Source of the DNA: Trichomonas vaginalis G3
Taxonomy: Eukaryota > Parabasalia > Trichomonadida > Trichomonadidae
Assembly (NCBI RefSeq): GCF_026262505.1
Contig: NC_067208.1
Coordinates: 1,116,001 to 1,180,000 of the forward strand
Reading direction: 5' to 3'
Length of the DNA stretch: 64,000 nucleotides
The notes beneath the pieces are model-generated. The model ran no database searches. It saw nothing but the letters and a program-made list of their open reading frames with translations, and was not told the DNA's origin. Of this stretch, positions 1 through 7,628 are shown piece by piece (position 1 is the first letter of the stretch; each line of letters begins with the position of its first letter). A program made the translations under genes and the position numbers.

Positions 1-100
1 AATCCGAGTACAAGCGTAAAAGATACTCTTAACAATTTAGATAAGAGTTGCAGGAAATTGAAGTCATGCCAGAAACTTTGAAGCATATGAACTACCAGCA

Positions 101-844
101 ATGTTAGACAGTAAAGCCGACAAAACTTATGTGGATACAGAACTAACAAAGAAATTTTCGAAACCAGATACAATGACATTTACAACAGAAATTATAAATG
201 GTGAACCAGCAACTCCATTTGAATTTGTTAGAGGTCTTCAACCAGATACTTTTGAATTTTTCTTGGATAATTCTATTGAACTAACATTACATTATAAAAG
301 TGGAACAAATGCAACATTTCATCCGGGAGATACATTCCAAATGGTATTTAATGACATAAGTTCTTTAGAATATGTTTATAGAGTTATGAGCATATATGAT
401 TTAATATATCCTATAGGAGCTGTTTATACGTCTATGAATCCAATAAATCCAAACACTTTATTTGGTGGTAGATGGTATGAAATAGTTGACAGTTTTCCAT
501 TCTACACTAATACGCAGTCAATGAAGATGGGAGGTTCAAAGAAAATAGGTATTGAAAACCTTCCTTCACATATGCATAGGTTCAGTGGAAGAACATCTGT
601 GGAAGGAAACCATTCACATTCAATAACAAAAAGAGGTTATATAAATCTTGCAGCGGGTTCGAATAGACAGGGAATGAATAGATATGATATCTCAGATGAC
701 CCCAAAGATGTTAGCACAGGTATTTTCTGTGGAACTGCAGGAAATCATACACATGTTGTAGCTGGTATTACAGACCCAGCAGGTAATGGAAAAGATTATA
801 TGCCTCCTTATATAACAATGCACGCTTGGATACGAGTTGGTTAA
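101..844 (+). CDS. Tail-collar-like fibre protein (Mav1 part)
   Basis: A 247-residue protein of Mav1. The N-terminus has a fibre-type heptad segment (KADKTYVDTEL), a motif that recurs in the matching gene of Mav2. The C-terminal half carries a phage-collar-like region: YPIGAVYTS, then an FGGRWYEI segment, a GGSKK..LPSHMH block, a second histidine-rich NHTHV segment and a terminal MPPYITMHAWIR. In phages such domains sit at receptor-binding fibre tips; in Mavericks the role is unproven but probably virion-related. It lies 19 bp upstream of the integrase. The stop codon is followed by A to give TAAA. The start is the first ATG in frame, and an earlier fibre section may lie outside the window. 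Confidence 0.7.
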   Translation: MLDSKADKTYVDTELTKKFSKPDTMTFTTEIINGEPATPFEFVRGLQPDTFEFFLDNSIELTLHYKSGTNATFHPGDTFQMVFNDISSLEYVYRVMSIYDLIYPIGAVYTSMNPINPNTLFGGRWYEIVDSFPFYTNTQSMKMGGSKKIGIENLPSHMHRFSGRTSVEGNHSHSITKRGYINLAAGSNRQGMNRYDISDDPKDVSTGIFCGTAGNHTHVVAGITDPAGNGKDYMPPYITMHAWIRVG

Positions 845-863
845 AATCTTTAACTTTACATAA

Positions 864-1948
864 ATGAGCTTGAAAGAAGTATTCGAACAACATCCATGGA
901 GGTCTTTTAAGAAATTCAATGAAGCTGCAAAGAGTTCGGGATTTACTAACAGAGCTGAAGTGAAAAGGTTCTTTGACAAAAATGTTGTACATCAAACAAA
1001 AATAAATCCTTACGACTACTTTTTACCAATTTACTCCAACACTCCTGACGCATACCAATTTGACACTCTCATTCAAAGCAGAAAAGGAGGACATAAACCA
1101 TTCCTCATCTTCATTAATGTTAACACTCGCAAAGCTTTTGCGTATATAATGAGAAATAAAGGAACTCATGAAGTGTTAAGAGTTTTACAAAAGTTTGTAG
1201 CAGAACATAGCCCAAGTATTTTAACATCAGACCAAGACGGTGCATACCTCAGCAACGAAATCACAGAATTTCTCATTAAGCATAACATAACTCACTACAC
1301 TACTGAAGACCATAACCATAACATACTCGGTATCATTAACCGCTTCATAAGGACTCTCAGAGATTTAAATCAAGAGCGAGACTTTACCGAAGAAACAATG
1401 AAACATTTCATCGAAGTTTACAATTCCTCAACACATTCTACAACAGGACATACACCAAATTCAATGACACAACAACAAGAAGAAAAGTATATACAAAAGA
1501 AACGAAGTCAAACACAAAATATCAGAAATTCAACACAATTTACTCTCATTCCTGGAACAAAAGTTCGTGTAGTTCTTGACGACAAACCGTTGACAAAGAA
1601 ACGTTTAAGGTTAAGTCGAAATTATTATATCGTAGACTCTACGCAAGGTAATGGATATCTTATAAAAGCTGCTGACGACTCCATAGCATTTTACCTCGTC
1701 ATAAATTAGTCGAAAGTAGTAATGGCAAACTTGCTGAAACCATTGACGAAGCAAAGCGAGGAGTGGTTATTGAAATACTTGACTACAACATAAACGATGA
1801 CACTTATAAAGTAAGATATGAAGGAGGCGTTGAAGATGTTATACCATCTAAGAACTTGAGAGAATCTAAACCAACTCATCTGGGACCATTAGAGCGGGAG
1901 TACTGGAAAGATAAAAACATGCCAGAAAGAATAAGAAAATTCTTCTAA
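864..1948 (+). pseudogene. Maverick integrase region (Mav1 part)
   Basis: This is the retroviral-type (rve, DDE) integrase of the element, which would join element ends to chromosomal DNA with 6-bp staggering. The catalytic core is recognisable: an aspartate near residue 67 in a YQFDTL context, a beta-strand run (FLIFINVNTRKAFAY), a second aspartate near residue 123 in TSDQDGAY, and the family's RFIRTLRD helix. The downstream end of the region has an SH3/chromo-like fold signature (a tyrosine- and valine-rich RYEGG..D.IPSKNL segment), as in other Polinton integrases. The region is treated as a fossil and is broken. Confidence 0.8.
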
Positions 1949-1985
1949 ACTTTTTCGTTGGATGTAAATCAGACAAAAATATATT

Positions 1986-2041
1986 ATAGGTGAAGAGGTG
2001 AGATTTCACCTGTTTTCTCACCTGTTTTTTCACCTCTTGAA
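1986..2041. repeat. Palindromic GGTGA repeat, copy 1
   Basis: A cluster of GAGGTGA/TCACCTC words that can fold into short hairpins, just downstream of the integrase region. The same motif recurs at 3081-3148, 3305-3372, 5104-5157 and 14045-14096, always in spacers at gene 3' ends. A role as a bidirectional 3'-end or transcript-end signal is inference. Confidence 0.7.
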
Positions 2042-2059
2042 TTTTCGTGAATTTCCTTA

Positions 2060-2112
2060 AGATAGAAAAAATAAAGTTAGTTTTATTTTTATTTATTTTT
2101 TATTTTGTATAA
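2060..2112 (+). promoter_or_regulatory. Maverick promoter-like motif (AATAAAGTTAG + T/A tract)
   Basis: The spacer has AATAAAGTTAGTTTT, then a run of ATTTTTATTTATTTTTTATTTTG type, then TATAAAAG. The same composite precedes the KilA-N gene of Mav1 (4135-4191) and the KilA-N and primase genes of Mav2 (26114-26170 and 27071-27123). Its repeated position just before start codons suggests a start-site element. No expression evidence is available. Confidence 0.5.
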
Positions 2113-3075
2113 AAGATATGATTTCAACAATCGGCACAACAACAATTCAAGCCGCGAACGGCGGGACTCTGTCCACAACAACTTCACCAAACTCGTTAGT
2201 CATGAATCCAACATCTATGTTAGTAGAGATGGAAAGCTTCATTCCTTCTTCATTTACTTTCGAAAAGAAATAAAAAAATTAAGAACTTTTAACAAGTAAT
2301 TTAGACTGTAGTGCGAAAGATGAAACAAATGAACAGTATCTTTATGAAATGGAGGACCTATCGACCATTTACCTAAACTACCTGAAATTCAGCATCAAAA
2401 ACTAACTATTCCTGAATTCGACGAAATTGAAGTCAAAGCAACTGACTCAGTAGAAATAAAGAAGTTCATACGTAAAGTAAATTATGAATTCCTTGGTTTT
2501 CATTGCAACCATAAAGTTATGGACAAAGATTGCGATATGGTATATAAAATGTTTCTGACATATATAAATCTGAAGAATTTAAGACCTACGACAACTTTGT
2601 TTCGTTAGTTGCTGAATGTGTTTGGGAAATAAGAGATAAAGATAGAAGAGGCAAAGTATGGAACGAACAACTAAGACCCGCTATGTTTGAGATGAAGAGA
2701 GCAATTGACGCTTTAGTTGTTCTAGCAGGTCAAATTTCAATGTATAATGCAAAAATGAACCCACAATGTTCAAAATGTAAAGCAGCAATAAGGAAATATA
2801 ACTACTCCGTCAAAGAGATAGAAAGAATGCGAAACGACTATGCAGACTTAAAGAAAGAAGCAGAAAAGCCAGCAGAAGATAAAATGGACATGTTAGCATT
2901 TCTGAACAAAAACTATCCAACAGTAGAAGATTTCCTTCTATCTGACGTCAAGAAGAAATATAAAGAGACTTTCGGCATTGTTAAAACTTTTGATATCCTC
3001 AGCGAAGAAATAGAAGCTACAAAACTGTTTAGGATTTCAAATATACATCGTACAATTCATGTAAAACGCTTGTGA
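2105..3075 (+). pseudogene. Unrecognised Mav1 gene remnant(s)
   Basis: A roughly 1-kb plus-strand stretch behind a Maverick-type promoter motif. The best-preserved part, in the last 400 bases, encodes a lysine/glutamate-rich helical protein with a CxxC pair (QCSKCK). No family was recognised. The stretch is broken in a few places and ends just before palindromic repeat copy 2. Confidence 0.4.
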
Positions 3076-3080
3076 AAAAA

Positions 3081-3148
3081 AGAGGTGAAAAATTAGGTGA
3101 AAAAAGAGGTGAAATCTCACCTCTTCACCTAAATTATATTTTTGGTCA
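3081..3148. repeat. Palindromic GGTGA repeat, copy 2
   Basis: It contains GAGGTGAAATCTCACCTC, a 7-bp stem with a 4-base loop, followed by TTCACCTAAATTATATTTTT. It is almost identical to copy 3 at 3305-3372, so this segment and the one after the 25-bp tandem repeats form a direct duplication. Confidence 0.8.
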
Positions 3149-3155
3149 TTTACAC

Positions 3156-3284
3156 TCATTTACGAAGAAGTCATGACAAAGCATTTACGATGAAATCTTG
3201 ACAAGGCATTTACGAAGAAGTTATGACAAAGCATTTACGAAGAAGTTATGACAAAGCATTTACGAAGAAGTTATGACAAAGCAT
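3156..3284. repeat. 25-bp tandem repeat, about five copies
   Basis: The unit is GCATTTACGAAGAAGTTATG followed by ACAAA. The last copies are identical and the first two carry point differences. A short echo of the unit (GAAGAAGTCACGACAACATTA) lies at 5045-5095 downstream of the KilA-N gene, so this minisatellite is dispersed in Mav1. It sits between copies 2 and 3 of the palindromic repeat. Confidence 0.85.
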
Positions 3285-3304
3285 TTGGGTTTGACGTTAG
3301 TCAT

Positions 3305-3372
3305 GAGGGTGAAAAATTAGGTGAAAAAAGAGGTGAAATCTCACCTCTTCACCTAAATTATATTTTTGGTCA
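3305..3372. repeat. Palindromic GGTGA repeat, copy 3
   Basis: A near-identical direct duplicate of 3081-3148 (same stem, same TTCACCTAAATTATATTTTT tail). It closes the 25-bp minisatellite block on its right side. Confidence 0.8.
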
Positions 3373-3466
3373 AAGCTTCCACGAGAGAAAAGATTCCTCA
3401 TTTGCTAAGGATTCCAAAAATGAAAAAATCGTTGATTTCGGCTGAGAAAAAACGGCAAAAACCCTT

Positions 3467-3529
3467 CTTCCACGGGAACAAAGAAATAAAGAAGAAATAA
3501 AGTAAATTTTTTATTTATTCCCGTGGAAG
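3467..3529. repeat. 12-bp perfect inverted repeat
   Basis: CTTCCACGGGAA at 3467-3478 is mirrored by TTCCCGTGGAAG at 3518-3529, around a 39-base A/T-rich loop (GAAATAAAG-type words). It is in a gene-free spacer between the palindromic repeats and the tRNA-like segment, and could be a transcript-end hairpin. Confidence 0.7.
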
Positions 3530-3589
3530 ATAGAGCACTTTTATGACACTTTTTATTCACGACAAACAAGACAAATAAAGAAAATAAGA

Positions 3590-3672
3590 AAATACGGCGC
3601 TGTCGCGGTTCGAACCACAGACCCTGACCCCTCCATAACACCACCTTAGACCACTGTGCTACGTAGCCTGTC
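3590..3672 (-). ncRNA. tRNA-like segment with Pol III A and B boxes
   Basis: Read on the minus strand, this segment has TAGCACAGTGG, which fits the A-box consensus, and 34 bases later GGTTCGAACC, a perfect B box. A TTTT terminator-like run follows shortly after. The acceptor and anticodon arms do not pair convincingly, so I do not call a functional tRNA or an isotype. It could be a decayed tRNA, a tRNA-derived SINE head, or an internal Pol III promoter. It lies between Mav1 genes in a stretch with no convincing protein gene. Confidence 0.4.
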
Positions 3673-3709
3673 GACATAAGATTTTATAAATTGCATATTT
3701 GACGTAAAT

Positions 3710-4084
3710 TTATTTCCATCTGGCTTCCCACTGCATAAGATATTCATACGTGTTTGTAAGACATTCATTAAACTTCTTTTCTATTGCATCTAATCTTGCG
3801 TTATTTTTTTCAATAACTTGTCTGTATTCTTCATCATCTCCAGCAGTGTTTGGGTCTTCACGTTTAAAATATTCATTGTTAACCAATTTTTTATCTACAA
3901 ATTTTATTAGTGTTTGATTCACTTCGTTATGATAACGGTCATATTCTTTCAATACGTAAGTGAAGACAAAATGCGTCGTACCTTCAATCTTAAAGCTTAA
4001 AGAACTTTCAACACAGTTTTGAGGGTCTGTCAGTGCGTCAATGAGATAGTATTCGAAGTCAGTCAATAATCTTTTTAAAGTCAT
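3710..4084 (-). CDS. Unrecognised Mav1 protein, 124 aa
   Basis: A 124-residue acidic, mostly helical protein of unknown function. It starts with MTLKRLLTDFEYY, has a hydrophobic beta-like segment (THFVFTYVLKEYD) near residue 38, and ends in a tryptophan-containing helix (YLMQWEARWK). It is divergent from the KilA-N gene, with a 107-base shared spacer in which the same TTTTATCCTGTATG motif precedes both starts. This supports the ATG chosen and the reality of the gene. Confidence 0.55.
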   Translation of the reverse strand: MTLKRLLTDFEYYLIDALTDPQNCVESSLSFKIEGTTHFVFTYVLKEYDRYHNEVNQTLIKFVDKKLVNNEYFKREDPNTAGDDEEYRQVIEKNNARLDAIEKKFNECLTNTYEYLMQWEARWK

Positions 4085-4191
4085 TTCATACAGGATAAAA
4101 TTTAATGTTGTGAAGAAATAGTGTTTATCTCAAAAAAAATAAAGTTAGTTTTTATTTTATTTATTTTTTTATCCTGTATGTAAAGACAGAT
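4085..4191. promoter_or_regulatory. Divergent promoter with mirrored TTTTATCCTGTATG
   Basis: The spacer separates two oppositely oriented Mav1 genes. On the plus strand TTTTATCCTGTATG lies 12 bases before the KilA-N ATG; on the minus strand the same word lies immediately before the ATG of the 3710-4084 gene. The plus-strand side also carries AATAAAGTTAG. The mirrored copies make this the clearest evidence in the window for a Maverick start-site motif. Confidence 0.65.
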
Positions 4192-5052
4192 ATGTCAACA
4201 TTAGAGAACACAACAACTGCTATCGTTCATGAAGTCATAAATGAAGAATACGAATACATACAGTATAACAAACAATTGAGACTCATTCGTTCTGTCAAAG
4301 ACGACATGTACCAAATGCAAAGTATTTTGACGGCTTGTTTTGCTCCAGATACTAAGCTTCCTAAAGACTGGTTTAGGAACCAAAGCACCATAGAACTATT
4401 AAGTGAAGCACAGCGAGACGTACTTTTTTCTGAAAACAGTGAAGAACAGCGAGTAGGTAAAAAATCCCAGTCGCCAAAACTCTATGAAAACCGTGAAAAA
4501 TTGCCAAACGGTTTGAGAGGATATTATGTTCATAGACTTTTAGTAAATGCAGTTGCAATGTGGGCTTCACCACGTTATGCTTGGAATATTTACAAACTTC
4601 TTGACGAACTTCACAGACAAGAACGTGGAGAGATGGAAAAGAAACTTCAAGCAAAAGATGAAGTCATTGAATCCAAAGACAAAAGCATACAGAAAAGAAT
4701 ACCGCGTTCAGTACCAAAAGGAAAGGAAAAGAACTATAAGTATATGATTTATACTGAAGAGTTGGAGAATGAAGAAGACAGAGATATGGTTATGTTGCAT
4801 TTAGTCAGAAGAAACAACAAAAGCTTTTACGACCTTGCTAAAATATATAAATCTGACAGAAACTGGTTCTATCGTGAAAACTTACCGATTTCAATGACAC
4901 CGAATGAGCAAATAAAAGAAATTGTCAAAAATACTCTTCCTCAAACACACTATGACATCAAAGGTTGCACAATACTTACCTTCAAAGAAGACTTACCATT
5001 ACTGAAGGAAAAAATAACAGAATATTTCGATAACTTCAAAGAGGAAGAATGA
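4192..5052 (+). CDS. KilA-N domain protein (Mav1 part)
   Basis: A 286-residue protein of the KilA-N/Bro type, DNA-binding proteins common in large DNA viruses and phages. The KilA-N core spans about residues 60-145: WFRNQSTIELL, a LPNGLRGYYVHRLL segment (the usual G.Y.hp.L), and WASPRYAWNIYKLLDEL (usual A.W.S..Y). A lysine/glutamate coiled linker (about 150-175) leads to a second globular part with YMIYTEELE and FYDLAKIYKSDRNWFYRE, resembling the C-terminal domain found in viral Bro-like proteins. It has its own promoter motif. A second KilA-N gene, only distantly similar, lies in Mav2 at 26171. Confidence 0.75.
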   Translation: MSTLENTTTAIVHEVINEEYEYIQYNKQLRLIRSVKDDMYQMQSILTACFAPDTKLPKDWFRNQSTIELLSEAQRDVLFSENSEEQRVGKKSQSPKLYENREKLPNGLRGYYVHRLLVNAVAMWASPRYAWNIYKLLDELHRQERGEMEKKLQAKDEVIESKDKSIQKRIPRSVPKGKEKNYKYMIYTEELENEEDRDMVMLHLVRRNNKSFYDLAKIYKSDRNWFYRENLPISMTPNEQIKEIVKNTLPQTHYDIKGCTILTFKEDLPLLKEKITEYFDNFKEEE

Positions 5053-5103
5053 AGTCACGACAACATTAACGAAGAAGTCACGACAACATTAACGAAGAGA
5101 GAA

Positions 5104-5157
5104 TGAGGTGAAAAAACAGGTGAAATCTCACCTCTTCACCAAAAATATATTTTTGGT
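5104..5157. repeat. Palindromic GGTGA repeat, copy 4
   Basis: It has the same CAGGTGAAATCTCACCTC hairpin with an AAAATATATTTTT tail. It lies exactly between the convergent 3' ends of the KilA-N gene (plus) and the next minus-strand gene, which ends at 5157. This is the position expected of a two-way transcript-end signal. Confidence 0.75.
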
Positions 5158-5628
5158 TAAATAGCTTCAGGGTCAATTTCTTCAACCATTTCACTTCCTT
5201 CGTCAATGTCAATAGAAGCTTCTTCAACCTTTGGTAAGAACTTTTGTATAACATCTTTGTTCGTTATTGTCTTCAGAGATGAAGGATAATATTTCACAGA
5301 TGTTTCACCCTTCTTATATTCTTTCTGTTCGGAAAGATTCATAGCAATACTGAAGAAGTCAATGTTGGAGTTCTTTATAACAGTATAATGAGTATCTTTG
5401 ACATTCACGAAGAAACCCTTTTGTTTCAAAACTACTGCTAACTCTTGTGAAGTATAACGTTTGCGGTCAATGACAATAGCTAATGGTCTGACATACTGAC
5501 CGAACTTAGATTCTTTCACAAACTTCTTGTTAAAGATAACATTACGTTTGCAGAACCATTGAACTCATTCTTGATGGCAGTAGCGAGAGCATTGTATGAA
5601 AAGAACTTGCAATCTTGCATGTGTTTCA
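5157..5628 (-). pseudogene. Unrecognised Mav1 gene, minus strand
   Basis: The region reads toward the KilA-N gene on the opposite strand. The C-terminal two thirds encode a protein with VIDRKRYTSQELA and a KGFFVNVKDTHYTVI segment, ending in an acidic tail (IDIDEGSEMVEEID). No family was recognised; the alternating basic and beta-strand character would fit a small DNA-binding or structural protein, but that is a guess. An ATTTTTATTTTA word precedes the upstream ATG. It is broken. Confidence 0.4.
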
Positions 5629-5717
5629 TTAAAATAAAAATATTAAATTATTTTGAAAAATAACTTAAAAAAAATGTAATCTAATTTTTCAAAAAATATT
5701 TTTTATCCGATAGAAAA

Positions 5718-6535
5718 GATGACAGAAAATTAACTTTTTACATAGCGCCAGACCCTTCTTGCCCACATCCTTTTAAGCCACAATATATAGACATAGAACT
5801 AAATAGAGAAAGCGAAATTCCACAATATATATACATAGAACAAATAGGAAGGCGAAATTCTACAAACAGAAGAAAGCGAAATTCCACAAACATATAGAGA
5901 CCTAGATAACGAAAATGGATATGCGCTATTCTGGTTAGATTGTCCTTATAAAATGTATGAAAAAAAGGCTTTATATGAAGAATATAGAAAATATTGTCAT
6001 GAAAACGATATAAGACCAAGCTCTAGAGAAAAATTCTATGCTGGTATAAAACATCTTTTCGAAGTTCGGAATGGCAAATATATAAAAAATAATTTTTCTA
6101 AGTTTATTTTTTTCGAAAAAATATTTTTTTATTTCCTACTAAAGATGTATCGGAAGTTGTCTAAGTTAGAACACTCGGAAATAAAACAACTTCTTACAGA
6201 AGCTAATATAGATGTTGCAAAACATTACGCAAAACAAAAAAGCACTCGCTGACTTCATTAAAGACTACAATGGTGCAATAAGTTATGATAGAATTCATGA
6301 GTTCATAAAGCCGCAACGCGGCGAGGACGAAGTCCATGCAAGAGCATTTCCTTTAAATGACATTGCTATTGACTTATATCATAGACGTTCAGTACCTCAT
6401 GAAGTAAGAAGAGAAATGTTTGACATAACAAATGCGAACGAAATACTCGTAAAGCTCTTTCATGATGTTCGTCAAGAAATGTTTGACATAACAAATGCAA
6501 ACGTTGGTGAAACAAGAAGAGAGACGACACACTGA
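5718..6535 (+). pseudogene. Eroded replication-gene region with D5-primase-type C-terminus
   Basis: Several short plus-strand pieces. The piece around 5953-6080 reads YEEYRKYCHENDIRP then REKFYAGIKHLF, which resembles the C-terminal winged-helix end of poxvirus D5-type primase-helicases. A duplicated EMFDITNAN segment occurs near 6415 and 6479. The region is badly worn and has several breaks, so the D5 assignment is inference. If right, Mav1 once carried the same replication module as Mav2. Confidence 0.35.
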
Positions 6536-6552
6536 AACAACAGAGAAGAGAG

Positions 6553-6768
6553 ATGTTTAAAAGTGCTATAGAACAAGTTCGCAAAGCTAACGATGTCATT
6601 CGTTCCATTGACGACAAACCAAAAGAAGGTGAGAGATGGTTAAAGAAAGATGAAGAGAATAGGAAGAGAAATGTGAAGTCAGGCAATAGACTCATTGACT
6701 TTAACATCGAAGCTTTAGATGAACCAAACAGAGACTATTACACAAACATTTCGGTAAGGTTTTCATGA
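6553..6768 (+). CDS. Small unrecognised Mav1 ORF
   Basis: A 71-residue lysine/arginine-rich protein immediately upstream of the polymerase gene pair; its stop overlaps the next start by four bases. Nothing in it is recognisable beyond a helical N-terminus (EQVRKANDVIRSID). The tight overlap suggests that it belongs to the replication block. Confidence 0.35.
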   Translation: MFKSAIEQVRKANDVIRSIDDKPKEGERWLKKDEENRKRNVKSGNRLIDFNIEALDEPNRDYYTNISVRFS

Positions 6769-7628
6769 GACTCTTAGAGAAAATTAAAATAAACTCCCAA
6801 CAGAGATGGATGGTATGTTATAAACTTGGTGGAAAGTATGAATGTTCTACGTTAAACCTCAATAATATTGGAACATTACTACATCAGCTCTTGAAGGAGA
6901 ACTTTATATCAGAGATAGAAGCAAATGCTGCAGGTATTGTTGAAATGCACTATGACTTCTTCTTGACAAACATAAAGAATCTTACTGAAATAAAGATGTA
7001 TGATTTAACAGAATATGAAGGCTTAACGATGTCAGATGTAAAGAAAGGCAAACCAAAAAAGAGACCATATAGAGATGAAAGCACACTGACAAATGACCAG
7101 AAAGCCATTTTGGAAGCTCTTAAGCAAACAGGAAACCCAGCACTTATAGAAAGCTTTTGGAAAGATAATGGTGAAAAGAAGTTTTATAAGAAGAGAAGCG
7201 GTCAGTTATGGAAGTATCTTTGCACATTACCTATAAATCTTGAACGCTACCAAATCTTCAATGAACTGAACAAAAGAACTGCAATACTTATGACAGAGGA
7301 CAATTGTTTCGTTTATGCTTGCATTCAGGCTGGAGTAAATGAAGAAACTATTGACCACATGAGAGAAGTCATTCGTGTTAGAGACTTTCCTCAAAGTAAA
7401 GTACAAGAAATTTCTGACGCAACAGGTATAGCATTTAATGTTACCATTGGTTATTTCAATGACTCAAGACATAATGAAATAAAGAGATATATACCAAAAG
7501 AATGCGAAACTGTTAGAACTATTGACTTACTTCTTGTTGAAGACCACTACATGCTAAATGAAAGACTTCCAATGACAACATACTTCATTCGAAACTATAA
7601 AGAAATTCTCAAGCTTGTGGTGGAATGA
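6765..7628 (+). CDS. Polymerase-associated ORF with protease-like motif (Mav1 part)
   Basis: A 287-residue protein placed directly before the polymerase and overlapping its start by four bases. The C-terminal third has EDNCFVYACIQAG near residue 180 and IDLLLVEDHYMLN near residue 255. This Asp-Asn-Cys plus His pattern is like the OTU-type cysteine-protease-like module often found at the front of Maverick and related polymerase proteins. The N-terminal part is helical and unassigned. Catalysis is not demonstrated. Confidence 0.5.
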   Translation: MRLLEKIKINSQQRWMVCYKLGGKYECSTLNLNNIGTLLHQLLKENFISEIEANAAGIVEMHYDFFLTNIKNLTEIKMYDLTEYEGLTMSDVKKGKPKKRPYRDESTLTNDQKAILEALKQTGNPALIESFWKDNGEKKFYKKRSGQLWKYLCTLPINLERYQIFNELNKRTAILMTEDNCFVYACIQAGVNEETIDHMREVIRVRDFPQSKVQEISDATGIAFNVTIGYFNDSRHNEIKRYIPKECETVRTIDLLLVEDHYMLNERLPMTTYFIRNYKEILKLVVE

